From positions 1-61,749 of the forward strand of contig NZ_MAGP01000120.1 of the NCBI RefSeq assembly GCF_002926165.1: a DNA stretch of 61,749 nucleotides, written 5' to 3'. This document shows, piece after piece, positions 57,324-61,749 of the stretch (positions within the stretch are counted from its first letter, which is position 1; each line of letters begins with the position of its first letter). A program made the translations under genes and the position numbers. Source of the stretch: Micromonospora chalcea. GTDB lineage: Bacteria > Actinomycetota > Actinomycetes > Mycobacteriales > Micromonosporaceae. Below the pieces are notes generated by a model that was not told the DNA's origin, did no database searches, and saw nothing but the letters and a program-made list of their open reading frames with translations.

Positions 57324-58967
57324 TCAGAGCTCGACCGAGGTGATGTCGAGCTCGCCGACGTTGGTCAGCTCGAGCTTCTTGATCTTCTCCGAGTGGCCGG
57401 ACTGCTGGCCACCGAAGTAGATCGGCATCGACGGAACGTCCTGGTCGATCAGCTTGACGGCCTCAGCGAACTTCTTGTGGGCCTCCTCGAGGCTGGGGGC
57501 CGCGGTGGCCTCCTTCGAGAGGGCGTCCACCTGCGGGTTGCTGTACTTGCCGTCGTTCGAGGAACCACCGGTGACGTAGAGCGGGTTGATCCAGTTCTCC
57601 ACGTCCGGGTAGTCCTGCTGCCAGCCGGCCCGGTACGCGCCGGTCATCTTGTAGGCGTTGATGTTGGCGCGGAAGACCGCGAAGGTCGGCACGCCGACGG
57701 CGACCGCGTCGATGCCCAGGTTGGTCTTGATCTGCTGGGCGACGGCCTCCATCCACTCCTTGTGGCTGGCGTCCGCGTTGTACGACAGGGTCAGCTTGCC
57801 CTGGAAGCCACCGGACTCGGCGTAGAGCTTCTTGGCCTCGGCCACGTCGAACTTGCAGGAGGTGCAGTTGCCCGGCTCGGCGCCCGGGGTCAGCGGGTTG
57901 GCCCAGCTGTCGGCCGGCTTACGGGTACCGAAGAAGATCTTGTCGGTGATCGCCTGCCGGTCGATGGACAGCGAGATCGCCTTGCGCAGCTTCGGGTTCT
58001 GGAAGCGCTTGTCGTAGATCGGGAAGGCGATGATGCCGGTCGACGGGGTGGTCGAGGACATGGCCCGCTCGGCCAGGTCGGTCTTCCACTTGTCACCGGC
58101 CAGCGCGGAGACCGGAACCTGCTGCTGGAAGTCCAGGTTGCCGGCGAGCAGGTCGTTGTAGGCCGCCGTGTCGTCCTGGTAGATCTTGACGGTGACGTCC
58201 TTGATCTTCATCTTGTCGCGCAGGCTGTAGTCGTCGAAGCGGGTCAGCTTGATCTCGACGTCGTCCTGCCAGGAGACGAGCTTGACCGGGCCGTTACCGA
58301 TCGGCTTCTTGCCGAACTCCGCCGGGGTGGTGGAGAAGAAGGCGTCCGGCAGCGGCACGAAGGCGCTGTAGCCGAGCTTGGTCGGGAACACGGCGGTCGG
58401 CGCGTTCAGCGTGACCTCGAAGTTCCAGTCGTCGACGACCTTGAGGCCGGACATGTCCTTGGCCTTGGGCTCCGGGGCCTTCTGCGGGCCGTCCGGGCCG
58501 TCCGGGTCCTCGGTGTAGACCTCGTCGAAGCCCTGGATGTCGGAGAAGAAGGAGGCGTTCTGCGCGCCGTTCGGGCCGTACGCCGCCCAGTTCCAGGCCT
58601 TGACGAAGCTCTCGGCCTTGACGGTGGTGCCGTCGTGGAACTTGGTGTTCTGCTTGATCTTGATCTTGAAGACCTTCGAGTCGCTCGTCTCGATCGACTC
58701 GGCGAGCAGGTTCTGCGGCGCCCCACCGTTGTTGGGGTACTCGACCAGACCGCTCCACATCCAGTCGATGATCGCGCCGCCACCGGTCTCGGTGGTGTTC
58801 GCCGGAACCAGGGGGTTCTCCGGCTGGGTACCGTCGATGACGATCGCGCCGTCCGAGCTGGCGCCGGCGTCGCCACCGTCGTTGTTCCCGCTGGAGCAGC
58901 CGGACGCGACGAGCGCGAATGCCGCGCCCACCGCGAGCGCGCCGCTCGCCCGCTTCGAGACTCTCAT
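57324..58967 (-). CDS. Peptide ABC transporter substrate-binding lipoprotein 2
   Basis: A 547-residue SBP_bac_5 protein and first gene of operon 2. The signal peptide ends at A-S-G-C (21-24). Landmarks are M-W-S-G-L-V-E-Y, F-K-I-K-I-K-Q-N-T-K-F-H-D-G, R-K-A-I-S-L-S-I-D-R and G-W-Q-Q-D-Y-P-D-V-E-N-W. It has a Cys pair (C-T-S-C) in the second half that the operon 1 protein lacks. ATG 58967 follows an AAGAGGAGG-type ribosome-binding site. The frame is open to 59210 but only without signal-peptide logic. Paralogous to 33416-35014 but clearly diverged, so probably with a different peptide range. Confidence 0.95.
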   Translation of the reverse strand: MRVSKRASGALAVGAAFALVASGCSSGNNDGGDAGASSDGAIVIDGTQPENPLVPANTTETGGGAIIDWMWSGLVEYPNNGGAPQNLLAESIETSDSKVFKIKIKQNTKFHDGTTVKAESFVKAWNWAAYGPNGAQNASFFSDIQGFDEVYTEDPDGPDGPQKAPEPKAKDMSGLKVVDDWNFEVTLNAPTAVFPTKLGYSAFVPLPDAFFSTTPAEFGKKPIGNGPVKLVSWQDDVEIKLTRFDDYSLRDKMKIKDVTVKIYQDDTAAYNDLLAGNLDFQQQVPVSALAGDKWKTDLAERAMSSTTPSTGIIAFPIYDKRFQNPKLRKAISLSIDRQAITDKIFFGTRKPADSWANPLTPGAEPGNCTSCKFDVAEAKKLYAESGGFQGKLTLSYNADASHKEWMEAVAQQIKTNLGIDAVAVGVPTFAVFRANINAYKMTGAYRAGWQQDYPDVENWINPLYVTGGSSNDGKYSNPQVDALSKEATAAPSLEEAHKKFAEAVKLIDQDVPSMPIYFGGQQSGHSEKIKKLELTNVGELDITSVEL

Positions 58968-59370
58968 TCCGAGGGGCCTCCTCTTTCTTAACCTGGTTCC
59001 GTCGTGGGTTTCACGCACGTTTGGGGGTGACACCACCGGCGACCCGGACAAGCCGGACGTCGGTTTACCGCAGAGGATTTCGGGACACCCCAGGGGTACC
59101 GATCCGCCGGGCGCCACACCTTGGACGTGGGCACCGCGCAGGGTCGACAACCACGCGGCGACGCTGGTGGCGGCGTCCACGTGGTCGGCAGGCCCGACGA
59201 GATGCCTCACACCGGGGGGTGAGGTGCTGCCATTGTGACACCCACCGGCCCTTTCCGTGAAGGTGCCGTTATCAAGACGTTAGTTGCCCGCCACGTTGCC
59301 GATACTTGAGAAAAGATCACAAAGCGTACGGACGATAGGGCCCTGAACAGGCAAGACGGGCACATGGAGG

Positions 59371-59459
59371 TTGACGGGCATCCCTGCCGCCCGCATGCGC
59401 TGTGACGTGGACCGCGCCCGCTCCGGGCCCGTCAACGGGCGCACGGCTGCGGCTTTTTT
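59371..59459 (+). ncRNA. Candidate structured RNA with T6 tract
   Basis: TTGACGGGC (59371-59379) is perfectly complementary to GCCCGTCAA (59427-59435), and GCGCCCG (59414-59420) to CGGGCGC (59436-59442), so alternative folds compete. A T6 run ends it at 59454-59459, the longest T-run in this GC-rich window. Both flanking genes are on the other strand. No promoter was identified. The rest of the 584-nt gap 58968-59551 has no gene. Confidence 0.3.
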
Positions 59460-59500
59460 GTCCGTCCGGAGGATACCGACGTCGACTGTGCGGACAACAA

Positions 59501-59536
59501 CGACCCCCCGGGGGGACGATGCCTCCCAGGGGGTCG
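59501..59536 (-). terminator. Terminator of the two-component operon
   Basis: CGACCCCC (59501-59508) pairs with GGGGGTCG (59529-59536), with a further G-run/CCTCCC pairing inside. It is 16 nt past the response-regulator stop on the minus strand. Confidence 0.65.
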
Positions 59537-59551
59537 CCGAGCGACGTGGGC

Positions 59552-60229
59552 TCAGACCAGGCGGCGGTCGGCAGCCCAGCGGGACAGCTCGTACCGGTTC
59601 GACATCTGGAGCTTGCGCAGGACGTTGGAGACGTGCGTCTCGACCGTCTTGATCGAGATGTACAGCTCCTTGGCGATCTCCTTGTAGGCGTACCCGCGGG
59701 CGAGCAGCCGGAGCACCTCGCGCTCCCGGTTGGTGAGCTGGTCCAGCTCGGGGTCGGCCACCGGCGCGTCCGGCCGGGACGCGAACGCGTCAAGCACGAA
59801 CCCGGCCAGCCGGGGGCTGAACACGGCGTCGCCGTCGGCCACCCGGCGGATCGCGTCGGTCAGCTCCTCCGGGGATATCGTCTTGGTGACGTAGCCCCGC
59901 GCGCCGGCCCGGATCAGCCCGATCACGTCCTCGGCGGCGTCGGACACGCTCAGCGCGAGGAACCGCACCTGTGGGTGGGTACGCCGCATCGCCTCCAGCA
60001 CCGCGCGGCCGCCGCCGTCGGGCATGTGCACGTCGAGCAGCACCACGTCCGGCGCGGTGGCCGCGATCCGGGTCACCGCCTCGGCCACCGAGCTGGCCTC
60101 GCCGACCACCTCGACCCGCGCGCCCAGCTCGGCGCGCACGCCGGCCCGGAACATCGCGTGGTCGTCGACGAGGAAGACCCGCAGCGGCCCGCGCGGCGCC
60201 GTGCCCTCGACCGGTTCCTGCTCGGACAT
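59552..60229 (-). CDS. LuxR-family response regulator
   Basis: A 225-residue NarL/DegU-type regulator. The receiver domain (17-135) has acidic D22-D23, phospho-acceptor D66 in V-V-L-L-D-V-H-M-P, and the conserved Lys in Y-V-T-K-T-I. The C-terminal LuxR helix-turn-helix reads L-T-N-R-E-R-E-V-L-R-L-L-A-R-G-Y and I-S-I-K-T-V-E-T-H-V-S-N-V-L-R-K-L. It starts 1 nt after the kinase stop, so the two are coupled. TCAGGGT repeats upstream of the kinase gene are plausible binding sites. Confidence 0.96.
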   Translation of the reverse strand: MSEQEPVEGTAPRGPLRVFLVDDHAMFRAGVRAELGARVEVVGEASSVAEAVTRIAATAPDVVLLDVHMPDGGGRAVLEAMRRTHPQVRFLALSVSDAAEDVIGLIRAGARGYVTKTISPEELTDAIRRVADGDAVFSPRLAGFVLDAFASRPDAPVADPELDQLTNREREVLRLLARGYAYKEIAKELYISIKTVETHVSNVLRKLQMSNRYELSRWAADRRLV

Positions 60230-60230
60230 G

Positions 60231-61481
60231 TCACCTGTCCCTTTCCGCCGTGGAGCCGGAGCCGCTGATCGGCAGGATCAGCCGGACCTCGGTCCCTTCT
60301 CCCGGCTCGGACCGGATCTCCGCCCGGCCGCCGTGCCGCTTCATCCGCCCGATGATCGATCCTCGGACGCCGTGCCGGTGATTCTCCACCGTATCCGGGT
60401 CGAAGCCCTTGCCCCGGTCCCGCACGAAGACGCTCACCTGCTCCGGCTCCACCTCGGCGTAGAGCGACACGGTCTGCACACCGGCGTGCCGGGCCGCGTT
60501 GACCAGGGCCTCCCGGGCGGCGGCCACGAGCGCGCCGACCCGCTCGTCGGTCTCCCGGTCGCCGACGACCACCGCCTCGACAGTGATGGCGAACGTGTCC
60601 TCCACCTCGGCGGCGGCCTGCTCCAGCGCGGCCGCGAACCGCTCGGTCGGCGAGGCGGTCGGCTTGTAGAGCCAGTTGCGCAGCGAGCGCTCCTGGCCAC
60701 GGGCCAGCCGCTGCACCGTCTTGACGTCGCTGGCGTTGCGCTGGATCAGGGCCAGCGTGTGCAGCACCTGGTCGTGGACCATGGCGGCCAGCTCGGCCCG
60801 CTCCTGCTCGCGGATGCGTCCCTCCCGCTCCGAGCGGAGCTGGTTCCAGGTCCGCCAGAGCACCGGGCCGGTCACCACGCCGACGCCGGCCAGCCCGACC
60901 AGCGCGAAGATCACGCCGTTGAGCACCGCGTCGAAGTTCTGCGCCGGCGAGTAGACGGCCGCCACGCCGATGATGCCGACCGCGACGAGCACGCCGCCGC
61001 CGATGAAGCGCAGCACGAACGCGCGCCGGTCGGTCTCCTCCACCACCGCGCCCAGCCAGGGCACCGCCGCGTCGCCCCACTGCCGGCGCCGCTCCGGCCC
61101 GGACTGGTGCCAGATGACGCCCGCGCCGACCGCGATGATCGCCACCAGCCAGCCGGCGCCGCCGGCCGCGCCCACCGAGTTGAAGGCGAAGACCTGCAAC
61201 AGCAGTACGCCCAGCCCGATCGCCACGAACGGCAGCAGCTGGGCCAGGTCACGGCGCGGCGGGACGGCGGTGTCGCCGGGGCGGGGTGGCACCACCGCCC
61301 AGAATGCTGCGTAGAGCAGCAGCCCGAGGCCGCTGAGCCCGAGCAGGACCATGAACGCCATCCGCACCCGCAGCACCGGGATGCCCAGGTGCTCGGCGAT
61401 GCCCGCGGCCACCCCGGCGGCCAGCCGGTGCTCGGTGGCCCGGTAGAGGCGCGGGGCGTGCGGGGCAGGGGTGCTGCTGAT
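60231..61481 (-). CDS. PspC-domain histidine kinase
   Basis: A sensor kinase of the HisKA_3 type. The N-terminal PspC domain reads L-Y-R-A-T-E-H-R-L-A-A-G-V-A-A-G-I-A-E-H-L-G. About four to five membrane helices follow. The phosphorylated His is in A-A-M-V-H-D-Q-V-L-H-T-L, and the ATPase domain has E-A-L-V-N-A-A-R-H and D-R-G-K-G-F-D. The only ordinary in-frame start is GTG 61412, which would cut the PspC domain. Extending upstream, the frame runs to an ATC at 61481-61479 with GGGAG six bases before it, giving 416 residues; I give those coordinates. An unusual ATC start or a local base change is possible. Partner regulator is immediately downstream. Confidence 0.8.
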   Translation of the reverse strand: MSSTPAPHAPRLYRATEHRLAAGVAAGIAEHLGIPVLRVRMAFMVLLGLSGLGLLLYAAFWAVVPPRPGDTAVPPRRDLAQLLPFVAIGLGVLLLQVFAFNSVGAAGGAGWLVAIIAVGAGVIWHQSGPERRRQWGDAAVPWLGAVVEETDRRAFVLRFIGGGVLVAVGIIGVAAVYSPAQNFDAVLNGVIFALVGLAGVGVVTGPVLWRTWNQLRSEREGRIREQERAELAAMVHDQVLHTLALIQRNASDVKTVQRLARGQERSLRNWLYKPTASPTERFAAALEQAAAEVEDTFAITVEAVVVGDRETDERVGALVAAAREALVNAARHAGVQTVSLYAEVEPEQVSVFVRDRGKGFDPDTVENHRHGVRGSIIGRMKRHGGRAEIRSEPGEGTEVRLILPISGSGSTAERDR

Positions 61482-61592
61482 CGGAAACTCCCAGGTCGAG
61501 ATGGAGAGGGCGGCGGCGCCGACGCTCAGATCGTCACACGGCGGCGACGTCCCGGACCACGGGGACGCCCCGGACTTTCGCCACCGGCGGAT

Positions 61593-61622
61593 CTCAGGGT
61601 GGGGTCAGGGTCGGGTCCTGAG
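61593..61622. promoter_or_regulatory. Spaced TCAGGGT repeats, candidate response-regulator site
   Basis: TCAGGGT at 61594-61600 and 61605-61611 (11 nt apart, one helical turn), then an inverted CCTGA at 61617-61621. They lie in the 176-nt gap between the kinase gene and a likely divergent gene. Such phased half-sites suit a LuxR-type response regulator dimer. Confidence 0.45.
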
Positions 61623-61657
61623 GCAGTCCGGGCGGCCGGGCAAGCAGTATCGGAGGC

Positions 61658-61749
61658 ATGACCGAGGACGCTGCCCGTCCGCCCCGCCCCTGGGCGGCAG
61701 CACAGGACGCCCCGCCGCCGACCCCGGTGGGGGCGGCGGCGGGGCGTCC
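61658..61749 (+). CDS. Possible divergent gene, N-terminus only
   Basis: An open frame from ATG 61658 to the window end: M-T-E-D-A-A-R-P-P-R-P-W-A-A-A-Q-D-A-P-P-P, Pro/Ala-rich. GGAGG is only one base from the ATG, so the true start may be elsewhere. PspC-domain genes often sit divergently from such kinases, but no PspC residues are in view. The last 45 nt also form a long hairpin (61705-61749), which would instead suggest a terminator. Confidence 0.35.
   Translation, partial: MTEDAARPPRPWAAAQDAPPPTPVGAAAGR
61705..61749. other. Long GC-rich inverted repeat at window edge
   Basis: GGACGCCCCGCCGCC (61705-61719) is perfectly inverted at 61735-61749, and pairing continues inward to a loop of about 3 nt with one mismatch. 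It could be a terminator or simply Pro/Ala-rich coding sequence. Confidence 0.5.

Overview
The window is high-GC actinobacterial DNA with GTG starts and many ATGA/GTGA stop-start overlaps. A Micromonosporaceae chromosome, probably Micromonospora or a close relative, fits best. The grounds are a dispersed GGGCCC double palindrome that I associate with that family, the synteny of sucC-sucD, a DUF6350 gene and purN-purH, and the icd, mdh, folD neighbourhood. That assignment is inference from memory; no search was run.

Layout. 1-3840: end of a GNAT acetyltransferase, a broken minus-strand gene cut by a palindromic repeat, a GntR(YtrA-type)-ABC-permease operon, a DinB-like protein and a NUDIX hydrolase. 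3900-6280: a decayed island with an IS481-type transposase tail, a hypothetical gene, IS-end-like repeats, a leucine-rich-repeat protein and a tyrosine-integrase remnant. 6298-19000: ychF, an S51 peptidase, a marR/EamA divergent pair with a clear operator, an Ada/AlkA fusion coupled to ogt, a heterodimeric ABC exporter, and an archaeal-type valyl-tRNA synthetase. 19079-28510: lipoprotein, a four-gene double ABC operon, a GT2 glycosyltransferase, an ATP-sulfurylase-like/APS-kinase fusion, and a deoR-galT pair. 28824-33025: icd, an MBL-fold hydrolase, mdh and folD. 33416-39047: first five-gene peptide ABC operon. 39255-47825: small secreted protein, purNH, small membrane proteins, a DUF6350 protein, sucCD and a stand-alone B12-binding protein. 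48228-53055: two M23 peptidases, pcrA, and a chorismate mutase behind an aromatic leader peptide. 53129-58967: second, paralogous peptide ABC operon on the minus strand. 59552-61481: a PspC-type histidine kinase and LuxR response regulator, with a probable divergent gene at the right edge.

How it works together. Most of the window is core metabolism: TCA enzymes icd, mdh and sucCD; one-carbon and purine genes folD, purN and purH; DNA repair genes alkA, ogt and pcrA; and peptide import. Regulation is visible at several points. The best candidate for a new system is the aromatic attenuator at about 52506-52701: a promoter whose predicted start site lies on the GTG of a 21-codon ORF with an R-F-Y-F-Y-Y run, then a pause-like hairpin, then a 15-bp terminator, then chorismate mutase. 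Other signals are a MarR operator, a perfect palindrome upstream of icd, hairpins directly after the substrate-binding gene in both peptide operons, spaced TCAGGGT repeats beside the two-component operon, and an apparent ATC start codon for the histidine kinase. No rRNA, tRNA, CRISPR array or biosynthetic gene cluster was seen.
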